Positions 1 through 13,475 of a stretch of 64,000 nucleotides of DNA are shown here, piece after piece (within the stretch, counting starts at the first letter, position 1; each line of letters starts with the position of its first letter). The stretch comes from Brevibacillus brevis. GTDB taxonomy: Bacteria > Bacillota > Bacilli > Brevibacillales > Brevibacillaceae. A program made the position numbers and the translations under genes. The stretch covers positions 3,110,001 through 3,174,000 of the forward strand of contig NZ_LR134338.1 in assembly GCF_900637055.1 (NCBI RefSeq), in the 5' to 3' direction. The notes beneath the pieces are model-generated. The model did not search any database, was not told where the DNA came from, and saw only the letters and a list, made by a program, of their open reading frames with translations.

Positions 1-3872
<3,872 letters not shown>

Positions 3873-4808
3873 ATGGAGCCTGCAATCGTAATTAAGGATC
3901 TCAAAAAATCGTTCGGAGACAAAAAAGTTCTCGATGGCATTTCCCTCTCGATTCCCAAAGGTACAATTTTTGGTCTACTTGGACCTAATGGAGCTGGAAA
4001 AACAACCTCTCTACGAATCCTGTCCTGCCTCATTGAGCCTACGTCAGGAGAAGTCACCATCCTCGGTCATCCAATCAGCAAGAACAAAGAAGAGATTCGC
4101 AAAAAAATTGGTTGTGTAACAGAATCTCCTGGGGTGTATGACAAGCTTTCTCTGTTGGACAACCTGGAATTCTTCGCCTCCTGCTACCAGATTCCCAAAG
4201 CCAAGCGTGCTTCACGCATCGAGTATTTGCTTCGCCAATTCGATTTGTGGGACAGAAGAAACGATCCTGCTGGCAGATTGTCAAAAGGGATGAAACAAAA
4301 ACTTTCGATTGTTTGCGCGATTTTACACGACCCCGAAGTGCTTTTCTTAGACGAAGTCACAGCCAATCTCGATCCTGTCAGCACTCGGAAGCTGAAAGAT
4401 CTGATTCGCGAGTGGGCTGCGTCTGGAAAAACGATCATCTTTTGTTCACACATCCTGGCAGAAATTGATGAGTTATGTCATGAATTCGCCATCATTAAGG
4501 GTGAGGTGATTCGTTTAACGACCCCACAGAAGTTCCGCGAAGAGTGGACCACCTACAATGTGCTTCTTGACGTAGGAGAGGATTCTCAAAAGTCGGAACA
4601 AATTATAAAAGCCGCCGCGGAAGTTGAGACGTATAAGCGCACCGAAGATCAGTTCCACCTGAGGGTAGCGAATCCGAAGACCTCGAACCCACAGCTGATC
4701 AAAAAGCTGGTCGAAGCGGATATTACCGTCAATTACATAGCACCCATCTCCGTGTCACTGGAGGACTCCTATCTCAGCTTGTTGAATCAAGAAAAGGAGG
4801 CGATCTAG
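3873..4808 (+). CDS. ABC transporter ATP-binding protein (ABC-2 type)
   Basis: 311-residue cytoplasmic ATPase with Walker A GPNGAGKTT, signature LSKGMKQK, Walker B LFLDEVTANLDP and a switch histidine in FCSHIL. The C-terminal 80 residues (about 225-311) form the accessory region seen in NatA/CcmA-like exporters. It starts at ATG after AAAAGGGG and is separated by one base from the permease gene at 4810, so the two form an operon and presumably one complex. The pair is divergent from the peptide synthetase, which suggests export of, or defence against, the peptide; that role is inferred from position only, since NatAB-type exporters have many substrates. Confidence 0.9.
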   Translation: MEPAIVIKDLKKSFGDKKVLDGISLSIPKGTIFGLLGPNGAGKTTSLRILSCLIEPTSGEVTILGHPISKNKEEIRKKIGCVTESPGVYDKLSLLDNLEFFASCYQIPKAKRASRIEYLLRQFDLWDRRNDPAGRLSKGMKQKLSIVCAILHDPEVLFLDEVTANLDPVSTRKLKDLIREWAASGKTIIFCSHILAEIDELCHEFAIIKGEVIRLTTPQKFREEWTTYNVLLDVGEDSQKSEQIIKAAAEVETYKRTEDQFHLRVANPKTSNPQLIKKLVEADITVNYIAPISVSLEDSYLSLLNQEKEAI

Positions 4809-4809
4809 A

Positions 4810-5574
4810 ATGCCGGGATTTGTTATTCTCCGGGAATGGAAAGAGCTTTTCGCTGCACGCTCCGTATTGATTACGAATCTTGCTGCACCATTCGTTATAT
4901 TGATTGTCGCTCTGATCACCACTGTATTTGCCCAAAACGGTAAGATGGAGTTCATCCTTAACCTGATGAAATTGACCAATCCCCTCCTTAACATGGCAGG
5001 TGCAGATGGTCATATTGCCATTGCTCGCTTCTATTTTCTCTTGTTCCTGATCGTACCGGCCATGATCCCCTTAACATTTGCCACGACGAGCATCATCATG
5101 GAAAAAATGACAGGGACATTGGAAAGCGTACTGGTCACCCCGATTTCCACCAAGGAGTTTTTGCTTGGTAAGGTCCTAGCGTATTCCTTGCCTTCCATTG
5201 CACTGACCTGGATTGTCCAGCTAATCTTTCTAGGGTTTATCTTTGCAACCTTTGAAAATGCTGGCGAGTATTTCTCCATCGTATTTATTCTCGCGATGCT
5301 CCTGCTGGTCCCATTTATCTCGATCATCAGCGTATCCATGAGCGTCATTGTTTCCTCCAAAGTTGACAATGTCGCAGCAGCCCAACAATTTGGTGCCATA
5401 CTGGTTCTGCCGATCATCGGACTTGCTGTCAGTCAGGTCATCTTCCTCTCCATGATGAGCAATCCGGTAATCTATCTGGGAATGGTCACAATTTGTGCGG
5501 TGGTTGCCCTGATCTTGTTCCAGATAAGTATCAAAGTGTTTGATCGCGAGCATATCATCAGCAAATGGAAATAA
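4810..5574 (+). CDS. ABC-2 type transporter permease
   Basis: 254-residue integral membrane protein with about six hydrophobic segments. A cytoplasmic-type stretch around residues 95-115 (TSIIMEKMTGTLESVLVTPI) is the conserved signature of ABC-2 permeases such as NatB or YhaP. It follows the ATPase gene almost directly and is followed by a strong terminator at 5591-5637. It should form the membrane channel of the exporter with the upstream ATPase. The substrate is unknown; proximity to the synthetase makes the peptide, or an ion disturbed by it, a reasonable guess. Confidence 0.85.
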   Translation: MPGFVILREWKELFAARSVLITNLAAPFVILIVALITTVFAQNGKMEFILNLMKLTNPLLNMAGADGHIAIARFYFLLFLIVPAMIPLTFATTSIIMEKMTGTLESVLVTPISTKEFLLGKVLAYSLPSIALTWIVQLIFLGFIFATFENAGEYFSIVFILAMLLLVPFISIISVSMSVIVSSKVDNVAAAQQFGAILVLPIIGLAVSQVIFLSMMSNPVIYLGMVTICAVVALILFQISIKVFDREHIISKWK

Positions 5575-5590
5575 CCGAAGTATGAAAAAT

Positions 5591-5637
5591 AACCACCTTA
5601 TGAAATCGTTGTCGTCACACGATTCCATGAGGTGGTT
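5591..5637. terminator. Bidirectional intrinsic terminator between convergent operons
   Basis: A long imperfect hairpin: AACCACCTTATGAAATCGT pairs with ACGATTCCATGAGGTGGTT around a 9-nt loop. T-rich runs follow on both strands. It lies between the converging permease gene (ends 5574) and reductase gene (ends 5658). Confidence 0.9.
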
Positions 5638-5657
5638 TTACTATTTGGGTGGTGTTT

Positions 5658-7202
5658 TTAACCAATAACCGCTTTAAGGGTTTGGGTCATTGTGTGCCAG
5701 TCTTCTTCTTGCATGATCGTATCCAAAGGTCTCTTCAATTCCATGAGTACATCCTCTACATAATGCTCACGTCTCATCCCCACGAGGACGTTGTGTATCT
5801 CTGGAGTGGCGCGCATCGTTCTAATCGCAGCTTGGCTGAGGTTATCTGTTGTCATTAAATGCGGTTTCACCCTCGTCAGCTCTTTCGAGATATCCAGTGA
5901 ACGCTGGTAGTCTTTGGGGGCGTAGTAGCTCTTCAAAGCTTCAGCTGTCTCCATCAGAGCAGCCTTGTAGGCATCCAGCCATTGCTGCGTCTGGTCGTCC
6001 AAGCCCTCATGTTTTTTAATTGTCTTGCGAATATCTTCGATGATCGGCTCAAACAAAAAGCTTCTCACATTTTGCACATTTGTGGCAGAGTATAGCTTTT
6101 TCCAGTATTTGCGGAGTGTAGCTCCAGATGATATTTTTTTCTTCAGCTCTTTCACATCTTCTTTCTCCATATTAAGTAAGGGTAAGACGCGATAGACGAT
6201 CTGATCCTCTACATCCTCTACACGATTCAGACAATCCTTGATTTGGCGAATGGCTTCTTTTTCGTCAATGACCGTGCTCTGATCTAGTTGGATGTTCGTC
6301 AGGCGGAAGATTTTTTCCTTCGCTGTCACATCTAGCGTCCGGTTGGTCATGACACCAAGTCCTTTTTCCTTGGCAAATAACAAGGCACTCTTGCCTTGCG
6401 CATGGCTTTTTTCGAGCATGGCACCGGATTCGTACATGTTCATTGGAAACTGGATAACGCGAAAATGGTGATTCGACGTTATCTTTTCAGCAATCTCCCA
6501 GAGGGTATCCAGCCCAACAAAATCAAATTCCTTGACATTGCTGACAAATGAATTGGCACTGACACCATAGCATTGAATCCGCCCTGATTCTACTTCTTTC
6601 TCCAAATGTCGAAAAGCCTTCTCAATTCGTTCCAATAATTCATCATATGCTTCCTGTTGTTTGATCTTTTTCATTTTTGCCCATAGTAAATACCACTCTG
6701 GATTGTGCAGCATGTAGCAATCAATCGTTTCCACCTGCAAGCGCTGCAGGCTCCGTGTCAACTGGTCTTGAAGGTATTCTGGGTGGATACATATCGACAT
6801 TCCCTCATGTACCGTTGTGAAGTCTTGATACGGTTTGCCTTCCGCTGTCCTCTTCATCGTCTCTTCGGAATCCTCGCCTTGGACGATACCGGCCTTGGAT
6901 ACGATTACAAGCTCTTCCCGCTTTATTTTTTCTTCACTTATCAGCTGCTTCAGCACATGACCGATGACTTTCTCAGCGCTACCATTAGTATACATACTAC
7001 TCGTGTCAATCAGGTTAATTCCTTCGAGCAGTGCCTTACGGAGTGCCTGCTGGTACTGCTCATCCTGTTCATCAATCCGGTACGTTCCGAATCCAACCTG
7101 ACTGATCCACACATTGAAGCTGCCAAATTGCTTATAGAAAAGATGGGGATTAGCCTGTGCTAGGCGCTGTGTCCCCTCTCGTGTTGCTTTTCCTGTCATC
7201 AT
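5658..7202 (-). CDS. Aldo/keto reductase with long helical insertion
   Basis: 514 residues, against 300-350 for ordinary aldo/keto reductases. The N-terminal part is a normal AKR barrel with the catalytic tetrad D66, Y71, K103 and H166. The last strand and helix are recognisable at about 452-490 (LSQAAIRTM...NVLVGMRREHYVEDVLMEL). Between them, about residues 296-450, lies a charged, helix-rich stretch absent from standard AKRs. The start ATG overlaps the thioesterase stop by 4 bp (ATGA), so the two are translationally coupled. Linear gramicidin ends in ethanolamine and needs a separate aldehyde reductase (LgrE) after the synthetase's terminal reductase domain. An AKR in this position could carry out that step, but this is an inference and I leave the symbol empty. 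Confidence 0.85.
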   Translation of the reverse strand: MMTGKATREGTQRLAQANPHLFYKQFGSFNVWISQVGFGTYRIDEQDEQYQQALRKALLEGINLIDTSSMYTNGSAEKVIGHVLKQLISEEKIKREELVIVSKAGIVQGEDSEETMKRTAEGKPYQDFTTVHEGMSICIHPEYLQDQLTRSLQRLQVETIDCYMLHNPEWYLLWAKMKKIKQQEAYDELLERIEKAFRHLEKEVESGRIQCYGVSANSFVSNVKEFDFVGLDTLWEIAEKITSNHHFRVIQFPMNMYESGAMLEKSHAQGKSALLFAKEKGLGVMTNRTLDVTAKEKIFRLTNIQLDQSTVIDEKEAIRQIKDCLNRVEDVEDQIVYRVLPLLNMEKEDVKELKKKISSGATLRKYWKKLYSATNVQNVRSFLFEPIIEDIRKTIKKHEGLDDQTQQWLDAYKAALMETAEALKSYYAPKDYQRSLDISKELTRVKPHLMTTDNLSQAAIRTMRATPEIHNVLVGMRREHYVEDVLMELKRPLDTIMQEEDWHTMTQTLKAVIG

Positions 7203-7981
7203 CCTATCCCCCTATACCCGGCAAGATAATTTTGAAGAGTTGACCCGACAATAGTAAGGACTTGATCCTGTTGAGAATGGATGAAAAAATGGTCCCCTTC
7301 CAGTATGTGTGATTGAAAAGAAGCGTTCGTGTGATCTCTCCAGCCTTCGAGATGTGTTACGGAAAAATCCGGGTCCTGCCAACCGCCAATGGCCGTCAGT
7401 CCGAAGTCCAGCGGTTCCTCGTCTTGATAACGATACGTCTCGCATATCGTGAAATCGGCCCGAAGCGTAGGGAGAAGCATATTCAGAATCTCCTTGTCCT
7501 CAAAAATTTCCTTTGGCGTGCCATTCATCGTTCGTACGCCCTCCAGAAACTCTTGATCTGGGAGATGATGAATGGCTTCACCCGGATCTGGCAGATGCGG
7601 GGCATGGTATCCGGATGCAAACATGTGCAGCGGCTTGAGGTTGTAATGTTTGCGTAAATATCTAGCCACCTCAAAGCTGACAAGTGTTCCCATGCTATGT
7701 CCAAAAAAGGCAAACGGTCGATTCAGATAGGGAAGTAGCGCTTCTGCCAGATCACGAATCATTATAGACAAATCCGTGTAGCAAGGCTCTAAAAAGCGAT
7801 TACTTCTGCCCGGCAGCTGCACTGGACAAACGCCAATCTGAACGGGCAGCTTTTTTTGCCAATCCCGATAAATACCAGCATGACCACCAGCATAGTGAAA
7901 GCAAAATAATAGCACTTCTGCCTCCGCCGTCATTTTTGCAGAGAGTAGCCATCGGTTCTGGGAAACGTACATCTTTTGCAT
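7199..7981 (-). CDS. Type II thioesterase (alpha/beta hydrolase) of NRPS pathway
   Basis: 260-residue alpha/beta hydrolase of the GrsT/SrfAD type. The nucleophile elbow is GHSMG with Ser96. The family pattern CFHYAGGHAGIY (oxyanion region) is near the N-terminus, an acidic residue sits in GGWQDPDF (about 203-205), and the catalytic His is H231 in EGDHFF. Such enzymes hydrolyse wrongly primed or stalled acyl groups from carrier domains. A GAGGAGG site precedes ATG 7981. The gene lies 21 bp after the membrane fusion protein gene and overlaps the reductase gene. Its presence ties the whole RND operon to the peptide synthetase. In linear gramicidin clusters a small hydrolase-like tailoring protein is also present, so its exact orthology is open. 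Confidence 0.88.
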   Translation of the reverse strand: MQKMYVSQNRWLLSAKMTAEAEVLLFCFHYAGGHAGIYRDWQKKLPVQIGVCPVQLPGRSNRFLEPCYTDLSIMIRDLAEALLPYLNRPFAFFGHSMGTLVSFEVARYLRKHYNLKPLHMFASGYHAPHLPDPGEAIHHLPDQEFLEGVRTMNGTPKEIFEDKEILNMLLPTLRADFTICETYRYQDEEPLDFGLTAIGGWQDPDFSVTHLEGWRDHTNASFQSHILEGDHFFIHSQQDQVLTIVGSTLQNYLAGYRGIG

Positions 7982-8002
7982 AGGTATCCTCCTCGATATT
8001 AC

Positions 8003-9337
8003 TTAGGGAACAATGCGAATTTTTGCACCATCTTTTAATTGTGATTGTCCTTTGATAACTACCTGGTCTCCTGGTTTCACTCCAGAGCCAATAAGCGTCT
8101 TCTCCGTTCCTTTCGAAGCGATCGAGATTTCCTTCTCAGCTACTCTTTCTCCATCCACGACGTAGGCTACCGACTTCCCATTTCGCTCAAGGATGGCATC
8201 TGTCGGTATGAGAATACCTGCTTGTCCTTTCTTTGAAGACACTTCCGCCTTCATTCCGGGAAGTAGCGTACCTTTTGGATTTGGCACTTCTATTTCCACG
8301 GGGAAAAGCTTAGATTGGTCAGAAGCCTTTAGTCCAACGTAGGAAATACTGCCTTTGACCTTGATATTTTGAGAGGGAACCTGCAAATCTAGTTGTGTTC
8401 CTTTTTGGAAGCTTGCCAACGCTTTTTCTGACACATTCACCTTCACAATCATCGGATCAAGGTTAATTACCGTTGCAATAGGCTTTTGCGGGTTGATCGT
8501 ATCGCCTTCTTGGACTTGAATATCGGTGACAATACCGTCTATTGTTGATTTGATCAGTGTGTTTTCCAACGCATTTCTGGAAATATCCACTTCCACCTTT
8601 CCTTGTTGCACATTTGCTTGCGTGACTCGTCCATTTTTATCGGCTGTATTCACTTGCGTCCGAGCATTAATTAAAGCGGTTTGCGCCTGATCTAGCTGGC
8701 TTTGATACTGGTTTTTTGCTTGCAGATATGCGTTTTCTGCGTTCTCAAGCTCACTTTTGGACAAAGCTTTCTCTTCAAACAGCTTTTTAGCGCGGTCGTA
8801 ATTTGCTTGCGCCAGCGTCAATCCTTGTGCAATCGTACGCTGGGCACTCGCATAGGTTTGCTCCGCCTGCTTCAGTTGACTGTTTGCCAATTCGCTGGAC
8901 GTCCCCATTTTGTTGGAATGCTCTAGATTTGCGTTGGCGACTGCTAATGCCGCCTCAGCATGACGCAGTTTCAATTGCGCTTCGGTTTGATCCAGCTTTC
9001 CGATGACTTGCCCTTTTTTTACTGTGTCTCCTTTTTTCACTAGAATTTCCGAGACGGTCCCGGTAGTTTTACCGTAAATACTCACATCTGTGTTAGCGAA
9101 TACCTCCGCCAGCAACCTGTCGGATTCTTTGAGTTCTCCTTCTGTTACTTCCTCTACTTGAACATCAACGGAATTCTCCACTTTAATGGTTTCAATCTCC
9201 GTGCTGGACTGGCTTTCGATTGGTGTTCTTCCTTCATTAGAATTGGTCTTTTCTGCGGATTGAGAATTGCATCCCGAGATGATCGTCAAGCCTATAAGAC
9301 ATGCCACACCTGAGCTGATTAGCTTCGTCTTCTTCAT
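8003..9337 (-). CDS. RND efflux membrane fusion lipoprotein (HlyD/AcrA family)
   Basis: 444 residues with a lipoprotein signal peptide (lipobox IISGC, Cys at about residue 23). After an acidic linker comes a biotinyl-lipoyl half (ILVKKGDTVKKGQVIGKLD), a long alpha-helical hairpin rich in Ala, Gln and Lys (about 120-245), the second lipoyl half (IQVEGDTI-like) and beta-barrel and membrane-proximal domains (ILIPTDAILERNGKSVAYVV). It should link the RND pump to the outside. Ribosome site GGGAGGA precedes ATG 9337; the RND gene ends 24 bp upstream, so both are co-transcribed. Gram-positive RND pumps often lack such a partner or carry one anchored as a lipoprotein, as here. Confidence 0.9.
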   Translation of the reverse strand: MKKTKLISSGVACLIGLTIISGCNSQSAEKTNSNEGRTPIESQSSTEIETIKVENSVDVQVEEVTEGELKESDRLLAEVFANTDVSIYGKTTGTVSEILVKKGDTVKKGQVIGKLDQTEAQLKLRHAEAALAVANANLEHSNKMGTSSELANSQLKQAEQTYASAQRTIAQGLTLAQANYDRAKKLFEEKALSKSELENAENAYLQAKNQYQSQLDQAQTALINARTQVNTADKNGRVTQANVQQGKVEVDISRNALENTLIKSTIDGIVTDIQVQEGDTINPQKPIATVINLDPMIVKVNVSEKALASFQKGTQLDLQVPSQNIKVKGSISYVGLKASDQSKLFPVEIEVPNPKGTLLPGMKAEVSSKKGQAGILIPTDAILERNGKSVAYVVDGERVAEKEISIASKGTEKTLIGSGVKPGDQVVIKGQSQLKDGAKIRIVP

Positions 9338-9361
9338 TTTTAGTAAATTCCTCCCTCTGCC

Positions 9362-12300
9362 TTACCCAGACTTTTTCATATCGCGTAAACTTCTCAGCAC
9401 GGAAATAAACATATCCTCACTTGGCTCGATCTCCGCTTCTTTGGTATCAGGGGCAAAAAACTCTTTTTTGATCCGATACAGTAATTCATACCCAATAGGA
9501 ACCACGATTAAGGTCAGGATCGTCGAAGTAACCAGTCCACCAATGACCACAATCGCCAAGCTTTTGGTCATCAAGGCTCCTTCAGAAAAGCCGAGGTAAA
9601 GCGGCAAGAGCGCGCTGACTGTCGCAACTGCTGTCATAATAATAGGGCGTAATCGGGTAACGCCAGCTTCGACAACTGCCTCACGCATAGAAGTCCCTTC
9701 CAGTCTTCGATGCTGGATATTGTCCACATACACGATGGCATTGGTAACAACAATTCCGACCAGCATCAAAAAGCCAATCAGTGCCGTTATATCAAGAACG
9801 GTATCTGAAATAAACAGGCCAAATAATCCGCCGATCACAGCAAGTGGTAGGGACAGTAGAATTGCGAGCGGAGCCGTAGCATTGCCAAAAGTGATGAGCA
9901 TGACAATGTAGACGATAAAAATTGCTGCACCAATGGCTAAGAGCATATCTTTAAAGCTTTTTTCCATGTCGCTTGAGACACCTTCAGATGACAATGTAAC
10001 TCCAGCAGGCAATTTTTCCGCTTGCAACATCGCAAACAGGAAATTGCTCGCTCCTCCTTTGTTGTCGCTCGTGATATCTGCTGTAATTTGTACGAATTGT
10101 TTTTCGTCCTTGCGCATGATTTGTGATTGAACTTTTTCTTGGTCAATCTCGGCAAAATCCACCAAACGCACTTGTTGCTTGCTTGGCGTTTGAATGTAAA
10201 TATTGTTCAGTTCCTCTAGCGATTTCGCATGGTTTTCCCCGAGTCCAAAGAAAAGATTATAGTCTTTGTCGTCGACTTTGATCTTGCCGATTTGGGTATC
10301 CGAGACCAGGAGGTTGACCTCTTGAGCCACCTGTACAGGGGAAACTCCCAGTTCCGAGGCTTTGTCTCTATCGACTTTGATGACAACTTCATTTTTGAAA
10401 TCGTTCAAATTGTCCTTCACGTTGGTCAGCAGAGGACTTACTTTCAAGTTTGATTTGACAATTTCGCTTGCCTCTTTCAAACGATCCAGATCTGGACCGT
10501 ACAGGATCACCTTGAACTTGTTGGTATCGCTGCTGCCAGGTTTAGTCAAGGCCATTTCAGATCCAAGCGGAATCATTGGTTTGACGATTCCCTCAAATTT
10601 CTTGATGGTTTGGTCGAGATTCACATCTGGCGCTGTTTTGATTATTAAGAGGGATTGGTTCGATTGGCGTATTTCCGCTTCATTTTCAGAGCCAAGATTG
10701 ATTTCTATGTACTCTACTTCAGGCTGCTCCAGCAATTTGCTTTCGACCTGGGCAACCGTTTGATCGAGAACATCTAGTTGTGTACCTTTTGGCATCGTTA
10801 CTTGCGCGAATATGTACTTCGCTTCCGGATCAGGAAACAATCCGTATTTCATATACGGGAGAAGCGCTAGACTTGCTACCAATAGAATGAGCGACAGAAA
10901 TCCGATAGCGGGCTTGCGGTTGAGTGACCAGTGAAGTAACTTCCTGTACGTGTCAGACCCTTTCCCATGTTCATATTCCTTGATATTGTGGTCTTTTAGG
11001 ATTATCAGCTTGGCTAACAGTGGAACAATCGTCACGGCTACCAATAGTGAGGCAAACAACGAGCAGACGACGGTTAATGCAAATGGGCGGAAAACTTCTC
11101 CGATCATCCCTCCAACAAACACAATGGGTAAAAATACGGCTGTTGTCGTAAAAGTCGATGAGGTAATTGCATGCAGCATTTCGTGGGTGGCAATTTGAAT
11201 CAAGTTTTCCTTGCGCTCTTTGTTCAATTGCAAGTGGCGGAAAATATTCTCGATGACGACGATACTGTCATCCACAACTCGTCCTACAGCCACTGCCATC
11301 CCGAACAGTGTGATCATATTGAGAGTTATGCCCATCCAGGACATGAAGATCATACTTACTAGGATGGATGTTGGGATAGAGACTAGGACGATGAGGGTTG
11401 CATTTACATGACGCAAAAACAACAAGATGACTACAGAAGCCATAATAGCTCCAAGCAAGCCTTCCTTGAGCATGCCGTTAATCGAATTCTTGATATCAAC
11501 AGAAGTGTCATAAATCGTGGTAAAGGTTAAGTCCGGGTACTCTTCTTTTAAAAGGGATAGTTTTTCGTTGATGGCATCACCGGTTTCTACCGCATTGGCG
11601 TCACGTGTTTTGTAAATATTGATGTTAATTCCATTCTTGCCGTTAAAGCGACTGATCGAATTAACGACCTGATCAAAATTGACTTCTGCGATCTCGCCAA
11701 GCCTGACGTAGGTAAGCCCATTTTTGGGGTCACTTGGGAGGAATATCTTGGTGTTACGAATATCTTCCACATTGAGGTAACGGCTTAGCACGCGAATGAT
11801 GCGCTCTTCCCCATCCTCGGTGATCGCACCGATTGGCAGAGCTACGTGATTGTCAAGTAAAAGCTGTTTCAACTGTAACGGAGAGATTCCGTAGTAGTTT
11901 AGCGCATCTATATTTGGTAGGATTTTCATTTCTTTGAATTGTCCGCCTATTGTCGATACTTTATCAACATTTTCAATACCTTCTAACTCTTTGAGCACTG
12001 TTTCTTTCACATCGTTGTCAAAATGATCGAGTCCACTCTCCTTATCTTGTCCTGTCACAAACAGATAATAAACGGGTTGATTGCTGAAGCCCTGAATCAT
12101 CACTTGCGGTCTGCTTACTTTGCTAGGAAGCGCGATACTGGAGATTTTTCTTTCCAGTTCGTCTCTGACAGCTTGTACATCTGAACCAGTCTCCAAGTAG
12201 ACCTGTAGCGTGGAACTATTGTTGCTTGAGTATGACTCCACTGCCTTAACGCCTGTTACATGCCCAATTTCACGTTCCAATGGCTTCGTTACATCATCGA

Positions 12301-12481
12301 GAACATCTTCTGGTGATGCATCCGGATAAGTAGTGTTGACTAGAAGCACAGGGAAAGTGATATCCGGCATGTTCTCTACCTTGAGTGACATGGCAGCAAT
12401 GATTCCACTGACTACGACAAGCAGGCTCATAATAATAATAGCTGTTGAGTTTCTGAGAGAAAAATTCGTTAGAAAACGCAA
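9362..12481 (-). CDS. RND family efflux transporter (AcrB/SwrC-like)
   Basis: 1039-residue inner-membrane proton-driven pump. It has the usual duplicated layout: one TM, a large extracytoplasmic loop, TM2-6, one TM, a second loop and TM8-12. The TM4 proton-relay motif is GMAVAVGRVVDDSIVVIENI, containing the Asp pair. The N-terminus RNSTAIIIMSLLVVVSGIIA is typical. It starts with TTG 12481 behind GAGGGGGG. The closest known analogue by context is SwrC (YerP) of Bacillus subtilis, which protects against the lipopeptide surfactin. First gene of the operon RND, fusion protein, thioesterase, reductase; self-resistance or export of the gramicidin-like peptide is inferred from that linkage. Confidence 0.93.
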   Translation of the reverse strand: MRFLTNFSLRNSTAIIIMSLLVVVSGIIAAMSLKVENMPDITFPVLLVNTTYPDASPEDVLDDVTKPLEREIGHVTGVKAVESYSSNNSSTLQVYLETGSDVQAVRDELERKISSIALPSKVSRPQVMIQGFSNQPVYYLFVTGQDKESGLDHFDNDVKETVLKELEGIENVDKVSTIGGQFKEMKILPNIDALNYYGISPLQLKQLLLDNHVALPIGAITEDGEERIIRVLSRYLNVEDIRNTKIFLPSDPKNGLTYVRLGEIAEVNFDQVVNSISRFNGKNGININIYKTRDANAVETGDAINEKLSLLKEEYPDLTFTTIYDTSVDIKNSINGMLKEGLLGAIMASVVILLFLRHVNATLIVLVSIPTSILVSMIFMSWMGITLNMITLFGMAVAVGRVVDDSIVVIENIFRHLQLNKERKENLIQIATHEMLHAITSSTFTTTAVFLPIVFVGGMIGEVFRPFALTVVCSLFASLLVAVTIVPLLAKLIILKDHNIKEYEHGKGSDTYRKLLHWSLNRKPAIGFLSLILLVASLALLPYMKYGLFPDPEAKYIFAQVTMPKGTQLDVLDQTVAQVESKLLEQPEVEYIEINLGSENEAEIRQSNQSLLIIKTAPDVNLDQTIKKFEGIVKPMIPLGSEMALTKPGSSDTNKFKVILYGPDLDRLKEASEIVKSNLKVSPLLTNVKDNLNDFKNEVVIKVDRDKASELGVSPVQVAQEVNLLVSDTQIGKIKVDDKDYNLFFGLGENHAKSLEELNNIYIQTPSKQQVRLVDFAEIDQEKVQSQIMRKDEKQFVQITADITSDNKGGASNFLFAMLQAEKLPAGVTLSSEGVSSDMEKSFKDMLLAIGAAIFIVYIVMLITFGNATAPLAILLSLPLAVIGGLFGLFISDTVLDITALIGFLMLVGIVVTNAIVYVDNIQHRRLEGTSMREAVVEAGVTRLRPIIMTAVATVSALLPLYLGFSEGALMTKSLAIVVIGGLVTSTILTLIVVPIGYELLYRIKKEFFAPDTKEAEIEPSEDMFISVLRSLRDMKKSG

Positions 12482-12718
12482 GGCATGCCCCCCTCATTCC
12501 TAATAAATTCCATTCTCTATATTACCCCTCATTTTTTCGGTATTCAATAAATTTCCATAAAAATTAAATTTTGTTTTTCATTTCGCTTTTTTACAAAACA
12601 GAAAGAAGACCAAAAACCACCTTGCGACGGAGTTTTTGATCTACTTACTCGAAAAATCTCTCGAAATGTCGAACACTTGTATGTTTCTACACACAACGAA
12701 TTCGTGTGGGAAGCGTTC

Positions 12719-13474
12719 TTATTTAATGAAACCATGAAGGATGATATCCCCTATCGCGTGAGCAATCATTGCATACTCTAGCCCGCGCTTCCAGTAGAGG
12801 TAACCGAATAATATACCTGCCACCCCGTTAAGGGCGATCGTGCGAATGAACAACAGCGGGGTAATCTCACCAAAATAGACATTTGCCGCAGGAAGATGAC
12901 CAAGCCCAAATATAAGGGCTGCCCCAATGATGCCTGCCCAGTACATCCATGGCTTAGGGGAGGCTTTACGTCCGAATAGTTTGCTCAAAATCCACACGAT
13001 CATGGTCATCATGAACAAACGAACCATGACTTCCTCGTATACTCCGCCTTGAATGGCTGTCAGGATACCTGCCCAAACCGACACTTCTACGTCTTGGGCT
13101 TTTTCCGCCAAGATTGGCATCAATGGTTGGAAAACGGCGAGTTCCAGTATGAGGAGAAGACCTGTTGCTGCAAATCCAAAGAGGACTGCTTGAATGATTC
13201 CCTTTTTGTTGAAGGACTCTCCACCCGTTTTATATAGCCACTTCCGAAGGACAGGGGCATCCAGCCCCACCTTGGTTGCGAAGGTCAATCCAATCCACGA
13301 AAACAGAAATGCCATGATGCTTCCCTGCAAGACGAAAATTGCCATGGCAACTGGCAGCGGGAGAGGTATCATTGCTAATGCATCCCCACCAATTGCCAGC
13401 AAATAGGGAATAGCTGCGATAAAGCCGATAGCACTCACCAATGATAACAGAATTGCTATTTTCAAGTTTTTCAT
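12719..13474 (-). CDS. CPBP family intramembrane metalloprotease (CAAX/Abi type)
   Basis: 251-residue membrane protein with about seven to eight hydrophobic segments. It carries the CPBP motifs: EExxxR at E147-E148-R152 (YEEVMVRLF) and FxxxH at F189-H193 (FGLGHL); a third hydrophobic C-terminal helix carries the later His residues. The family includes bacteriocin self-immunity proteins and type II CAAX proteases. The gene starts one base after the SdpI-like gene with its ribosome site inside that gene, so it belongs to the same operon. Together with the neighbouring SdpI-like immunity protein this suggests an immunity or envelope-stress function; no toxin gene is visible nearby. Confidence 0.85.
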   Translation of the reverse strand: MKNLKIAILLSLVSAIGFIAAIPYLLAIGGDALAMIPLPLPVAMAIFVLQGSIMAFLFSWIGLTFATKVGLDAPVLRKWLYKTGGESFNKKGIIQAVLFGFAATGLLLILELAVFQPLMPILAEKAQDVEVSVWAGILTAIQGGVYEEVMVRLFMMTMIVWILSKLFGRKASPKPWMYWAGIIGAALIFGLGHLPAANVYFGEITPLLFIRTIALNGVAGILFGYLYWKRGLEYAMIAHAIGDIILHGFIK

Positions 13475-13475
13475 T

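Noticed and set aside
12544..12735. A 63-residue minus-strand frame between the CPBP and RND genes
   Set aside because: It overlaps the 3' end of the CPBP gene, lacks a ribosome site and has no protein-like pattern.
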